From NCBI GenBank assembly GCA_963778845.1, contig CAVZVW010000009.1:62001-126000 (forward strand): a DNA stretch of 64,000 nt. Reading direction: 5' to 3'. The notes under the pieces are model-generated. The model had not been told where the DNA came from. It saw nothing but the letters and a program-made list of their open reading frames with translations, and searched no databases. Position 1 is the first letter of the stretch, and every line of letters begins with the position of its first letter. The position numbers and the translations under genes were made by a program. Below are positions 9,276 to 17,498 of this stretch, piece by piece. The DNA is from CAVZVW01 sp963778845. Lineage in GTDB: Bacteria; Actinomycetota; Actinomycetes; Actinomycetales; Kineosporiaceae.

Positions 9276-9575
9276 ATGGCGACCGATTACGACGCACCTC
9301 GCAAGACCGACGACGACCTCGGCGAGGACTCCATCGAGGAGCTCAAGGCACGCCGGGTCGACAAGGTCTCCGGTGCCGTCGACGAGGATGAGATCGAGGC
9401 GGCCGAGGGCTTCGAGCTGCCGGGCGCCGACCTGTCGAACGAGGAGCTGTCCGTCCGGGTGCTCCCGAGGCAGGCCGACGAGTTCACGTGCTCGCGCTGC
9501 TTCCTTGTGCACCACCGCAGCCAGCTCGCTCGCGAGGACGGCGGGCAGCCGGTGTGCAAGGAGTGCGCGGCCTAG
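9276..9575 (+). CDS. DUF4193 zinc-ribbon-like protein
   Basis: 99 residues from ATG 9276, preceded by CGGAG. The protein opens MATDYDAPRKTDDDLGED, is strongly acidic in the middle and ends in a treble-clef-like pair of knuckles, FTCSRCFLVHH and PVCKECAA, i.e. CxxC-x(n)-CxxC. This is the DUF4193 family of Actinobacteria (Rv2699c in M. tuberculosis). Zinc binding is inferred from the cysteines. Function is unknown; the conserved position beside dut and the DUF3093 gene is the main clue. The stop overlaps the stop of the convergent DUF3093 gene. Confidence 0.9.
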   Translation: MATDYDAPRKTDDDLGEDSIEELKARRVDKVSGAVDEDEIEAAEGFELPGADLSNEELSVRVLPRQADEFTCSRCFLVHHRSQLAREDGGQPVCKECAA

Positions 9576-10072
9576 CGGTCGAGCGCTCCGCACCCTGCCG
9601 CGCGCAGGGCTCCCGTCAGCTCCGCGGGACGCCGCGTGGCCACCACCCAGTACGGCGTGGGGTCGTCAGGGTCGTCCACCCAGACGCGCACGCCGGAGTG
9701 CACCCACCCCCGAACACACAGGTAGGCGCGCGCGTCCAGTCCGGGCCCCAAGGCCTGACGCATGCCGTCCGCGTCGAGCACCTCGATCCGAGCCAGCATG
9801 CGGACCGGGATGCGCGCCCGCCCCGCAGTCAGCGTCCCGCCTGCGACGACGATCGCGGGGGAGGACGACCACAGCCCGGCCGCGCACGCGAGCAGCACAA
9901 GGACCGACGTGACGACAGCACCGGTCGCGCTGTAGCGCAGGACGACGACCCCCCAGGACGCCGCGAAGCCGGCTGCAGCCACCCACACCCACCAGGCCGG
10001 CCGCAGCCACTCGCGGTGCGACGGGCCTTGGCGGGTCTGCTCCTCGCCCCGGTGGTGCGGACTGCCGGCCAT
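9572..10072 (-). CDS. DUF3093 membrane protein
   Basis: 166 residues from ATG 10072. After a charged N-terminus with HREWLRPAWWVWVAAAGFAA come two membrane segments (about residues 28-45 and 50-68), then a beta-rich soluble part ending with RVWVDDPDDPTPYWVVATRRP. This fits DUF3093 (Rv2698 type), a small actinobacterial inner-membrane protein of unknown role. It is divergent from dut and converges on the DUF4193 gene with the stop codons overlapping. Confidence 0.85.
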   Translation of the reverse strand: MAGSPHHRGEEQTRQGPSHREWLRPAWWVWVAAAGFAASWGVVVLRYSATGAVVTSVLVLLACAAGLWSSSPAIVVAGGTLTAGRARIPVRMLARIEVLDADGMRQALGPGLDARAYLCVRGWVHSGVRVWVDDPDDPTPYWVVATRRPAELTGALRAAGCGALDR

Positions 10073-10116
10073 GCGCCCAAGAGTGCCATGTGGTCCGGAC
10101 GCCGCCGGTCGGCGGA

Positions 10117-10122
10117 TACCCT
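10117..10122 (+). promoter_or_regulatory. -10 hexamer TACCCT before dut
   Basis: TACCCT ends 7 bases before GTG 10130, with no Shine-Dalgarno between. It indicates leaderless transcription of dut. Confidence 0.4.
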
Positions 10123-10129
10123 TCCGGAC

Positions 10130-10702
10130 GTGACCGTTGGCGCCCAGGGTGCCCCCGTCGAGGTCCTGCTGCTGCGGCTCGACACGGGGCTGCCCGAACC
10201 TGCCTACGCCAACCCCGGAGACGCCGGCGCGGACCTGCTCGCGGTCGAGGACGTCACGCTCGCCCCGGGGCAGCGCCGCACCGTGGGGACGGGGGTGGCC
10301 ATCGCACTGCCGGCCGGCTACGCCGGTTTCGTCCACCCTCGGTCGGGGTTGGCCGCCCGCCACGGGGTCACCGTCCTCAACGCCCCAGGGACGGTCGACG
10401 CCGGCTACCGCGGCGAGATCACGGTGACCCTGCTGAACACCGACCCCACCGAGCCCGTGCACCTGCGGCGCGGGGACCGCATAGCCCAGCTCGTCGTCCA
10501 GCGTGTCGAGAAGGCGCGCTTCGTGGAGGTCGAGCGCCTCCCGGGCTCGGTGCGCGGCACCGCAGGCTTGGGGTCGACCGGAGGCTTCGGCTCCTCCGGG
10601 GGCCGCGTGTCCACCGCAGACCTCGGCGGCGTGGCCGGCGCCGACGGGTCCGTCACACAGAGGCCCGTCACGCCGAGCCCAGTCACGAGGGAGCCCCAGT
10701 GA
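10130..10702 (+). CDS. dut: Deoxyuridine 5'-triphosphate nucleotidohydrolase
   Basis: 190 residues from GTG 10130. All five trimeric dUTPase motifs are present: GDAGADLLA, HPRSGLAARHGVTVLNAPGTVDAGYRGEI (split over motifs II and III), GDRIAQLVV, and the flexible P-loop-like motif V near RGTAGLGSTGGFGSSG. The enzyme hydrolyses dUTP to dUMP and keeps uracil out of DNA. About 34 residues follow motif V (VSTADLGGVAG... VTREPQ), longer than usual and low in complexity. The stop overlaps GTG of the DUF3710 gene by four bases, implying translational coupling. Confidence 0.95.
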   Translation: MTVGAQGAPVEVLLLRLDTGLPEPAYANPGDAGADLLAVEDVTLAPGQRRTVGTGVAIALPAGYAGFVHPRSGLAARHGVTVLNAPGTVDAGYRGEITVTLLNTDPTEPVHLRRGDRIAQLVVQRVEKARFVEVERLPGSVRGTAGLGSTGGFGSSGGRVSTADLGGVAGADGSVTQRPVTPSPVTREPQ

Positions 10703-11433
10703 GCATTCTGCGCCGCAGGCGACGCGATGAGGGCGAGGAGCCGCAGGACGCCGCCCTCCTGGAGGACGAGCCACCGCAGCCCGACGTCCCCGACGTCCCG
10801 GGCCTGTCCGACCGGTCGGAGGGTCCGTGGGACGCCGCGGAGCAGGACGCGTCGGAGGGTTACGTCGACCTCGGTGCGCTTCAGCTGCGCGGGCGCGACG
10901 GCATGGAGCTGCGCCTGGAGGTGGACGAGACGAGCGGTCGGGTCACCGCCGCGACGGTCCATCTGGGCGGTTCGGCGGTACAGCTGCAGGCCTTCGCCGC
11001 GCCGCGCTCGAGCGGGATCTGGGAGGAGATCCGAGCCGAGATCGCCTCCGGCATCACCAAGCAGGGCGGGACGGTCGACGAGGTCCCGGGTCCGTTCGGC
11101 CGCGAGCTGCTCGCCCGGTTGCCTGCCCGCACGCCCGACGGGCGAACCACCCACCAGCCGGCCAGGTTCGCCGGCGTCGACGGGCCGCGATGGTTCCTGC
11201 GGGCGGTGTTCCACGGGCCCGCCGCTTACCAGGCCGAGGCCGGGGCGACCCTCGACGCGGTCGTTCGCGACGTCGTCGTGGTTCGCGGTGGCGAGGCGAT
11301 GGCCCCGCGGGAGCTCCTGCCGCTCCAGCTGCCGGGAGCCGGTGGCCCGGAGCTCGCCGAGGACCCCGACGCGGCCTCGCGGGAGCCGCTCGAGCCGTTC
11401 CGACGTGGGCCGGAGATCACCGAGATCCACTGA
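10699..11433 (+). CDS. DUF3710 family protein
   Basis: 244 residues from GTG 10699, coupled to dut by a GTGA overlap. The N-terminus is charged and disordered (RRRRRDEGEEPQDAALLEDE), followed by the conserved globular part with GPWDAAE, VQLQAFAAPRSSGIWEEIR and PRWFLRAVFHGPAAY, ending EPFRRGPEITEIH. This matches DUF3710, always found beside dut in Actinobacteria (Rv2696c). No catalytic motif is recognisable. A link to nucleotide or DNA metabolism is suggested only by this context. Confidence 0.9.
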   Translation: MSILRRRRRDEGEEPQDAALLEDEPPQPDVPDVPGLSDRSEGPWDAAEQDASEGYVDLGALQLRGRDGMELRLEVDETSGRVTAATVHLGGSAVQLQAFAAPRSSGIWEEIRAEIASGITKQGGTVDEVPGPFGRELLARLPARTPDGRTTHQPARFAGVDGPRWFLRAVFHGPAAYQAEAGATLDAVVRDVVVVRGGEAMAPRELLPLQLPGAGGPELAEDPDAASREPLEPFRRGPEITEIH

Positions 11434-11463
11434 GCTCCACCCCGCGAGGCAGGACGCACGCCG

Positions 11464-11469
11464 TAGGCT
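11464..11469 (+). promoter_or_regulatory. -10 hexamer TAGGCT of a leaderless start
   Basis: TAGGCT ends 6 bases before ATG 11476 with no Shine-Dalgarno, a textbook actinobacterial leaderless start. Confidence 0.55.
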
Positions 11470-11475
11470 GGGCTC

Positions 11476-11856
11476 ATGGCTCAGGAGCACTCGGGGTGGC
11501 GCGAGCGGCTGTCACGCCTGGTCGCGCCGCAGAACGAGGTGCACGCCGAGGCCGAGAGGGTGCAGGCGGAGCTGCTCGGCGGGACGCCGGTGTCGCAGCT
11601 GGTCCCCCGCCGGCGTGCCTGTGCGTGCGGCACCTTGCGGTCGGTGACCTTGCGGCCCCGCGCGGGCGTGCCGGCTCTCGAGGCCGAGCTCTACGACGGC
11701 ACGGGCAGCCTGTCGGTGGTGTGGCTGGGGCGCCGGCAGATCGCCGGCATCGAGCCGGGCCGCCGGGTCCGGGTCGAAGGCATGATCACGTCCTCCGACG
11801 GCCAGCACGTGCTCTTCAACCCCCGGTACGAGCTCGTCCCTCGAGCCGGTGAGTGA
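11476..11856 (+). CDS. OB-fold nucleic-acid-binding protein (Rv2694c type)
   Basis: 126 residues from ATG 11476. A helical N-terminus (WRERLSRLVAPQNEVHAEAERVQAE, quoted in part: WRERLSRLV) leads into an OB fold: ACACGTLRSVTLRP, ALEAELYDGTGSLSVVWLG, RRQIAGIEPGRRVRVEGM and QHVLFNPRYELV. This resembles the tRNA_anti-type OB fold. It lies between DUF3710 and DUF3159 as in M. tuberculosis. The role is unknown; nucleic-acid binding is inferred from the fold. Its end overlaps the DUF3159 start by 8 bases. Confidence 0.85.
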   Translation: MAQEHSGWRERLSRLVAPQNEVHAEAERVQAELLGGTPVSQLVPRRRACACGTLRSVTLRPRAGVPALEAELYDGTGSLSVVWLGRRQIAGIEPGRRVRVEGMITSSDGQHVLFNPRYELVPRAGE

Positions 11857-12625
11857 GCCGGTGACTGAGCCGGCGACCGGACCGGTGCGCGGTTCGGGGG
11901 CGCCCCGCGAGCCGGACGCGGGGGTCCCCCCGGAGGTCGTGCACGCAGCGGTGCCGGGGGTGCGCGGCCTCAGCCAGGTGGCGGGGGAGACCTTCTCGGT
12001 CGCCGACGCCGTGGGCGGGGTCCGCGGGCTGGTCGAGTCCGTCCTGCCGGTCGTCGTCTTCAGCGCCACCTACGCGGTGACCCGAGCCCTGTGGCCCTCC
12101 GTCATCGCCGCGCTGAGCGTCGCCGTCGTCCTCCTGGTCGTCCGGGTCGTGACCCGCGCCCCGGTCACGCCGGCCGTCTCCGGGGTGGTCGGGATCGGGC
12201 TCGGCGCGGGCGTGGCCCTGCTGACCGGGCGCGCGATCGACTTCTTCCTGCTGTCCATCGTCAAGAACGCCGCGTTCGCCCTCCTCTACGCGGGCTCGAT
12301 CGCGGTGCGGTGGCCGCTGATCGGCGTCCTGCTCGGGTTCTTCCTGGGCGAGCACACGCACTGGCGCGAGGTGCCGCAGCGGTACCGGGTCTACGTCTGG
12401 GCGACGTGGGTCTGGGTGGGCATGTTCGCCCTGCGCCTGGCCTTCCAGGTGCCGCTGTTCCGCCATGGTCGGGTAGCGGCGCTCGGTGCTGCCGCCGTCC
12501 CGCTCGGCCTGCCCCTGTACGGCCTCGTCCTCGGCCTCACCTGGCTCATCGTGCGGAGGGTGCCCGTGGCGCGCCCGCCCGAGACCGCCGAGCCCGAGCC
12601 CGTCAGCGGTGACGCGCCGGGCTGA
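11849..12625 (+). CDS. DUF3159 integral membrane protein
   Basis: 258 residues from GTG 11849. After a Pro/Glu-rich leader the conserved FSVADAVGGVRGLVESVLPV appears, followed by five or six membrane segments (roughly residues 66-84, 88-108, 116-134, 140-175, 205-225, 228-248) with the charged loop EHTHWREVPQRYRVYVWATW between. This is DUF3159 (Rv2693c), a polytopic inner-membrane protein of unknown role next to the CeoB/CeoC potassium regulators. Its 3' end overlaps the 3' end of the convergent ceoC by about 23 bases. Confidence 0.88.
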   Translation: MSEPVTEPATGPVRGSGAPREPDAGVPPEVVHAAVPGVRGLSQVAGETFSVADAVGGVRGLVESVLPVVVFSATYAVTRALWPSVIAALSVAVVLLVVRVVTRAPVTPAVSGVVGIGLGAGVALLTGRAIDFFLLSIVKNAAFALLYAGSIAVRWPLIGVLLGFFLGEHTHWREVPQRYRVYVWATWVWVGMFALRLAFQVPLFRHGRVAALGAAAVPLGLPLYGLVLGLTWLIVRRVPVARPPETAEPEPVSGDAPG

Positions 12626-13272
12626 GGAGGTGCTGCAGCGCGTCCTCGCTCTCCGGCACGGTGATGAACATGAGCTCGTCGGCGGCCTCGAGGGTGTCGT
12701 CGCGGCTGGGGGCGATGGGCCGGTCCCCTCGGATGATCCCGACGAGCACCGTGTCCGGGGGCCACTCGATCTCCCCGACCGTGGTACCGGCCAGGGGTGA
12801 GTCCTGCGGGCAGCGTGAGCTCGACCATGTTCGCCCGGCCCTGCTGGAACGTGAAGATCCGCACCAGGTCGCCGACGGAGACCGCCTCCTCGACGAGGGC
12901 GGTCATCAGTCGCGGGGTGGACACGGCGACGTCCACCCCCCAGGCCTCGTCGAACATCCACTCGTTCTTGGGGTTGTTGACCCGTGCGACGGTGCGCGGC
13001 ACCCCGTACTCGGTCTTGGCGAGCAGCGAGACCACGAGGTTGACCTTGTCGTCACCGCTCGCAGCGACCACGACGTCGCAGTCGGCCAGACCCGCCTCGG
13101 CGAGCGAGGCGATCTCGCAGGCGTCCGCGAGCAGCCACTCGGCGTCCGGCACGCTGTCGACGCGGATGGCGGACGGGTCGCGGTCGACGAGGAGCACCTG
13201 GTGGCCGTTGCCCAGCAGCTCCCGGGCGATCGAGCGGCCCACGCTGCCGGCACCGGCGATGACGACGCGCAT
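12603..13272 (-). CDS. ceoC: RCK-type potassium uptake regulator CeoC/TrkA, one frame break
   Basis: About 222 residues once the frame is repaired. The Rossmann RCK N-domain is intact: MRVVIAGAGSVGRSIARELL, the acidic end of beta-2 in LLVDRDP, and VVAASGDDKVNLVVSLLAKT. The C-terminal TrkA_C half continues in another frame (GEIEWPPDTVLVGIIRGD, DELMFITVPESEDALQHLL). The switch is at a G run, 12794-12797; removing one base joins the frames and gives an exact multiple of three. Such proteins bind NAD(H) or ATP and gate potassium transporters. ATG 13272 overlaps the ceoB stop (ATGA). No TrkH-type channel is in the window; the divergent KimA-like gene is the nearest transporter. Confidence 0.85.
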
Positions 13273-13944
13273 CAGTGCGCCCCTTCCACGACCGGTGCCG
13301 CCGCCAGCGTCGACTCGATCCGCGGTGCGTCCGCCTCGACCATCACCAGGTGCACCAGGTCGCCCTCCTGGTAGACGGTCTCGCCCTCGGGGATCATGCC
13401 GACGCCCAGGCGGGTCAGGTACGCCACCCGGGTGCCGGTCGCGCGTCTCGATCGCCGTGATCCGCCGCCCCACCCAGGCGAGGTCCACGTGCACCTCGCC
13501 GAGCAGCAGCGCCCCCGACGCGTCGCGGTACTCCGGCGCCGCCCCGCTGGGCAGCAGGCGGCGCACCACCTGGTCGGCCGTCCATCGCACCGTCGCGACG
13601 GTGGGGATGCCGAGGCGCTGGTAGACCTCGGCGCGGCCGGGGTCGTAGATGCGGGCGACGACGTTGTGCACGCCGAAGGTCTCGCGGGCGACCCGGGCGG
13701 CGAGGATGTTGGAGTTGTCGCCGCTGCTCACCGCGGCGAAGGCGTAGGCCTCGCGGATCCCGGCGTCCTCGAGGGTGTCGCGGTCGAAGCCCAGGCCGGT
13801 CACGCGTCGGCCCTCGAAGGCGGCTCCCAGGCGGCGGAAGGCGTCGGGGTTCTGGTCGACGACCGCCACCGTGTGGCCCCGGTCCTCCACCATCTGGGCC
13901 AGGGTTGCCCCGGTTCGGCCGCATCCCATGATCACGAAGTGCAC
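13272..13944 (-). CDS. ceoB: RCK-type potassium uptake regulator CeoB/TrkA, one frame break
   Basis: About 223 residues when repaired. GTG 13944 begins MHFVIMGCGRTGATLAQMVE, an NAD-binding RCK domain with VVDQNPDAFRRL and AVSSGDNSNILAARVARE. The TrkA_C domain resumes in the next frame with GTRVAYLTRLGVGMIPEGE and VYQEGDLVHLVMVEAD, ending at the TGA 13272-13274 that overlaps ceoC. The frame changes at about 13440-13447 (one base extra). Paired ceoB-ceoC genes divergent from an APC permease are the M. tuberculosis arrangement (Rv2690c-Rv2692). It should sense nucleotide state and control potassium uptake at the membrane. Confidence 0.85.
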
Positions 13945-14064
13945 TTCTCGTCCCGGCTCTCTCGTGGCTGACTGGCCGTGTGTCGCGCAGCGGTTCCCGA
14001 CCGGTCGCCCCCGCCGCGGGGCGAACGGCGGACTGGTCAGGCGTGACGCTACACGGGTGACGCC

Positions 14065-14070
14065 TACGAT
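14065..14070 (+). promoter_or_regulatory. -10 hexamer TACGAT before the KimA-like gene
   Basis: TACGAT ends 8 bases before GTG 14079; no Shine-Dalgarno is seen. With such a short leader a c-di-AMP riboswitch, common before Gram-positive kimA, cannot fit. Confidence 0.5.
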
Positions 14071-14078
14071 TGGCGTCC

Positions 14079-16157
14079 GTGCCGGACTTCGCGAACTCCC
14101 TCAAGCGCGTCCTCGTCGGCCGCCCCGTGCACAGCGAGCGGCTGTCGGAGACCCTGCTGCCCAAGCGCATCGCGCTGCCGGTCTTCGCCTCCGACGCGCT
14201 CTCGTCGGTGGCCTACGCCCCCGACGAGATCTTCCTCACTCTGGCGATCGCCGGGGTGAGCGCCGTCGCGCTGGCCCCGGTCATCGGCCTCGCCGTCGCC
14301 TTCGTCATGCTCATCGTGGTGGCCTCGTACCGCCAGAACGTGCACGCCTACCCCTCCGGCGGCGGGGACTACGAGGTCGCGACGACCAACCTCGGTCCCC
14401 GGGCCGGGGTGACGGTGGCGAGCGCGCTGCTGGTCGACTACGTCCTCACCGTCGCGGTGTCGGTGTCCTCCGGCACCCAGTTCGCTGCCGCCGCCATCCC
14501 CGCCCTGCGTGGCAAGGAGGCCGTGATCGCGGTGCTCGTGGTCGTCGTCCTCATGACGATGAACCTGCGCGGGGTGCGGGAGTCAGGCACGTTCTTCGCC
14601 GTGCCCACCTACGCGTTCATGGCCGCGATCGTGGGCATGTGCGCCGTGGGCTTCTTCCGGTTCGCGTTCGGCGACCTGCCCCTGGCCTACAGTGCGCGCT
14701 TCGACCTGGTGGCCGAGCCGGGCTACGAGCAAGGGATCACCGGGCTCGCCGGGGGGTTCCTGCTGCTGCGCGCGTTCTCCTCCGGCTGTGCGGCGCTGAC
14801 GGGTGTCGAGGCGATCAGCAACGGCGTGCCCGCGTTCAAGAAGCCGAAGAGCCGCAACGCCGCCACGACGCTGGCCCTGCTGGGTGGGATCGCCGTGACG
14901 ATGCTCATGGGGATCATCATCCTGGCCCGGCTCATGCAGGTGCGCTTCGCGGAGAACCCGGCGACGCAGCTGTTGCTCCACGGCAAGCCCGTCGGCGACG
15001 CCTACGTCCAGGACCCGATCATCAGCCAGGTCGCCCGGTCCCTGTTCACCGGCTTCCCGTTCGCCTTCTACTTCATCGCTGCGGCGACCGGCATCGTCCT
15101 CGTGCTCGCCGCGAACACGGCATTCAACGGCTTCCCCGTGCTCGGGTCGATCCTCGCGCGCGACGACCTGCTGCCCCGGCAGCTGCACACCCGCGGGGAC
15201 CGGCTGGCGTACAGCAACGGGATCATCTTCCTCGCCGCCGCGGCGTGCACCCTGATCATCCGGTACAACGCCGAGGTCACGAAGCTGATCCAGCTCTACA
15301 TCGTCGGGGTGTTCATCTCCTTCACCATGAGCCAGACCGGCATGGTGCGGCACTGGACCCGGCTGCTGCGCACCGAGACCGACCGGGCCGCGCGGCGCCG
15401 CATGCAGCGCTCCCGGGTCATCAACGCCGTGGGTCTCACGATCACCGGCGCTGTGCTCGTCGTCGTCCTCATCACGAAGTTCACCCGGGGGGCCTACCTT
15501 GCGCTGCTGGCGATGGGCGGCCTCTACCTCCTGATGCTGGCGATCCAGCGCCACTACAACCATGTGCGCGCCGAGCTCGAGGTCGAGGCCCCCGGTGAAG
15601 CGCGGGTGCTGCCCTCGCGCGTGCACGCCATCGTGCTCGTCTCCAAGATCCACAAACCGACTTTGCGCGCCCTGGCCTACGCGCGGGCGTCCCGCCCGTC
15701 GGTGCTGGAGGCGATCACGGTGGTCGTCGACCCGGACGAGACGCACCGGCTGCAGGAGGAATGGGACCGGCGCGAGATCCCGGTGCCGCTGCGGGCGTTG
15801 GACTCCCCGTACCGCGAGATCACCAAGCCGGTGATCGACTACGTCCGCGGCATCCGCCGGGAGAGCCCGCGTGACCTCGTGGTCGTGTACGTGCCCGAGT
15901 ACGTCGTGGGCCACTGGTGGGAGCACCTGCTGCACAACCAGAGCGCGCTTCGCCTGAAGGGCCGGCTGCACTACTCACCCGGGGTGATGGTGGCCAGCGT
16001 CCCGTGGCAGCTGGAGTCCTCGGCGGGGCTCGAGGCGCGCGCGGAGGCGGCGACGGTGCCCGGTCAGGTGCGCCGGCGCAGGCTAGGGCTGGACGACGAC
16101 GACGAGGGCGACCGCGCCGGGGACGAGGCCGACGACGCTGCCGGGAGCCGGCACTGA
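14079..16157 (+). CDS. KimA-like APC-superfamily potassium importer
   Basis: 692 residues with about twelve membrane segments and a roughly 180-residue cytoplasmic C-terminus. Segments shared with Bacillus subtilis KimA are striking: ASDALSSVAYAPDEI, SYRQNVHAYPSGGGDYEV, LLVDYVLTVAVSVSSGTQ, RAFSSGCAALTGVEAISN, VLAANTAFNGFP and HNQSALRLKGRL. KimA is a proton-coupled, c-di-AMP-inhibited potassium importer, so potassium uptake is the likely role rather than amino acids. The soluble C-terminus (AIVLVSKIHKPTLRALAYAR) has the USP-like look of the KimA regulatory domain and ends in an acidic tail. It is divergent from ceoB/ceoC and coupled by a CTGA overlap to the methyltransferase gene. Confidence 0.85.
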   Translation: MPDFANSLKRVLVGRPVHSERLSETLLPKRIALPVFASDALSSVAYAPDEIFLTLAIAGVSAVALAPVIGLAVAFVMLIVVASYRQNVHAYPSGGGDYEVATTNLGPRAGVTVASALLVDYVLTVAVSVSSGTQFAAAAIPALRGKEAVIAVLVVVVLMTMNLRGVRESGTFFAVPTYAFMAAIVGMCAVGFFRFAFGDLPLAYSARFDLVAEPGYEQGITGLAGGFLLLRAFSSGCAALTGVEAISNGVPAFKKPKSRNAATTLALLGGIAVTMLMGIIILARLMQVRFAENPATQLLLHGKPVGDAYVQDPIISQVARSLFTGFPFAFYFIAAATGIVLVLAANTAFNGFPVLGSILARDDLLPRQLHTRGDRLAYSNGIIFLAAAACTLIIRYNAEVTKLIQLYIVGVFISFTMSQTGMVRHWTRLLRTETDRAARRRMQRSRVINAVGLTITGAVLVVVLITKFTRGAYLALLAMGGLYLLMLAIQRHYNHVRAELEVEAPGEARVLPSRVHAIVLVSKIHKPTLRALAYARASRPSVLEAITVVVDPDETHRLQEEWDRREIPVPLRALDSPYREITKPVIDYVRGIRRESPRDLVVVYVPEYVVGHWWEHLLHNQSALRLKGRLHYSPGVMVASVPWQLESSAGLEARAEAATVPGQVRRRRLGLDDDDEGDRAGDEADDAAGSRH

Positions 16158-17488
16158 CGGCTCAGGGGGAGCCGCCGGACCCCCCGCTGCTGCGGCTCGA
16201 GGTGGGCTCGGTGGCCCACGGAGGTCACTGCGTCGCGCGGCACGAAGGCCGGGTGGTCTTCGTCCGTCACGCCCTGCCGGGTGAGGTCGTGCTCGCGCGG
16301 CTCACCGAGGGCGGCGACGCGCAGCGGTTCTGGCGCGCCGACGCGGTCGAGGTGCTCCAGGCCTCACCGCACCGGGTCGCTGCACGATGCCCCGTGTCCG
16401 GCCCCGGAGGCTGCGGCGGCTGCGACTGGCAGCACGTCGAGGTCCCCGAGCAGCGCCGGCTCAAGGCGGCCGTCGTGCGGGAGCAGCTACGACGTCTGGG
16501 CGGCGTCGACGTGCCCCACCTCGAGGTGGAGGCCGTCGAGGGGGACGCCGACGGCCTCGGCTGGCGCACCCGCGTGCGGTTCGCGGTGGACGGCGAGGGC
16601 CGGGTGGGTCTGCGGGCACACCGCTCGCACGCCGTGGTGGCGGTCCAGGCGTGCCCCCTCGCGCACCGGCGGGTCGCCGAGCTCGGCGTCGGCCTGCGCT
16701 CCTGGACCGGCGCAGCGGCCGTGGAGGTGGTCGCACCTGCCGGGTCGGCGGACCGGCTCGTGCTGCTCGAGCCGCTGAGCCCCGGCGCCCGCGTGGACGT
16801 GCCACCTCTGGGCGGCGAGGCGGCCGTGGCGGTGCTGGCCGACGGCGAGGTCCGGGGCCTGCGGGGCCGGACCTGGGTCGAGGAGGTCGTGGAGGTCGAC
16901 GGGTCGGTGCGGCGCTTCCGGGTGAGCGGGTCGGGGTTCTGGCAGGTGCACCCGGGTGCCCCGGCCGCGCTGGTGGGGGCCGTGCTCGCGATGGCCGACC
17001 CGAGGCCCGGGGAGCTGGCCCTGGACCTCTACAGCGGCGTGGGGCTGCTCGCCGCAGCACTCGCGGGGCGGGTCGGCGCCTCCGGTCGGGTGCTCGCCGT
17101 GGAGTCGCAGGCGCGCGCGGTCGCCGACGCGCGGCGCAGCCTGCACGACCTGCCGGCCGTGACGCTGGCACAGGGCCGGGTCGAGCGGGTGCTGCCGCAG
17201 TGGTGCGCCCCCGGCGGCCCGGCCGAGGGTGGCGCCGACGTCGTCGTCCTCGACCCTCCGCGCTCGGGCGCCTCGCGCGCGGTGCTGGAGCAGGTGTGCG
17301 GCCTGCGGCCGCGAGTCGTCGTGTACGTGGCGTGCGACCCGGCCGCGCTGGGGCGCGACGTGGCCGTGCTCGCGGGCAGGGGGTACCGGCTGACCTCGGT
17401 GCGCGCCTTCGACCTGTTCCCGATGACGCACCACGTCGAGTGCGTCGCGGCCTTCGAGCCGGGCCCGGGCGACGCAGATATATCTTGA
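16154..17488 (+). CDS. TRAM-domain, class I SAM-dependent RNA (uracil-5-) methyltransferase
   Basis: The conserved protein starts just after the upstream stop with LTAQGEPPDPPLLRLEVGSVAHGG; no ATG, GTG or TTG lies before the TRAM domain, so the CTG at 16154 (CTGA overlap) is proposed. The next GTG, about 16200, would cut into TRAM. Features are the TRAM domain (GHCVARHEGRVVFVRHALPG), an iron-sulfur-type cysteine set CPVSGPGGCGGCDW plus a later QACPLAH, SAM motif LDLYSGVGLLAAALAG, VVLDPPRSGA, catalytic Cys in YVACDPAALGRD, and the final HHVECVAAFE. This is the TrmA/RlmD family, corresponding in position to Rv2689c. It should make 5-methyluridine in tRNA or rRNA; which one is not clear. Confidence 0.88.
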   Translation: MTAQGEPPDPPLLRLEVGSVAHGGHCVARHEGRVVFVRHALPGEVVLARLTEGGDAQRFWRADAVEVLQASPHRVAARCPVSGPGGCGGCDWQHVEVPEQRRLKAAVVREQLRRLGGVDVPHLEVEAVEGDADGLGWRTRVRFAVDGEGRVGLRAHRSHAVVAVQACPLAHRRVAELGVGLRSWTGAAAVEVVAPAGSADRLVLLEPLSPGARVDVPPLGGEAAVAVLADGEVRGLRGRTWVEEVVEVDGSVRRFRVSGSGFWQVHPGAPAALVGAVLAMADPRPGELALDLYSGVGLLAAALAGRVGASGRVLAVESQARAVADARRSLHDLPAVTLAQGRVERVLPQWCAPGGPAEGGADVVVLDPPRSGASRAVLEQVCGLRPRVVVYVACDPAALGRDVAVLAGRGYRLTSVRAFDLFPMTHHVECVAAFEPGPGDADIS

Positions 17489-17498
17489 TATCGAGATA
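17481..17498. promoter_or_regulatory. 18-base near-perfect palindrome, candidate operator of acnA
   Basis: TATCTTGATATCGAGATA reads the same on both strands except for one pair. It overlaps the stop codon of the methyltransferase gene and the -35 box proposed for acnA, the normal place for a repressor site. The regulator is not known from this window. Confidence 0.6.

Noticed and set aside
12603..13944. Programmed frameshifting in ceoB/ceoC
   Set aside because: No slippery heptamer plus downstream structure could be seen, and unrelated genes in the window show the same kind of break.
13945..14078. c-di-AMP (ydaO) riboswitch before the KimA-like gene
   Set aside because: The leader is eight bases or less by the -10 position and none of the conserved riboswitch sequence is present.
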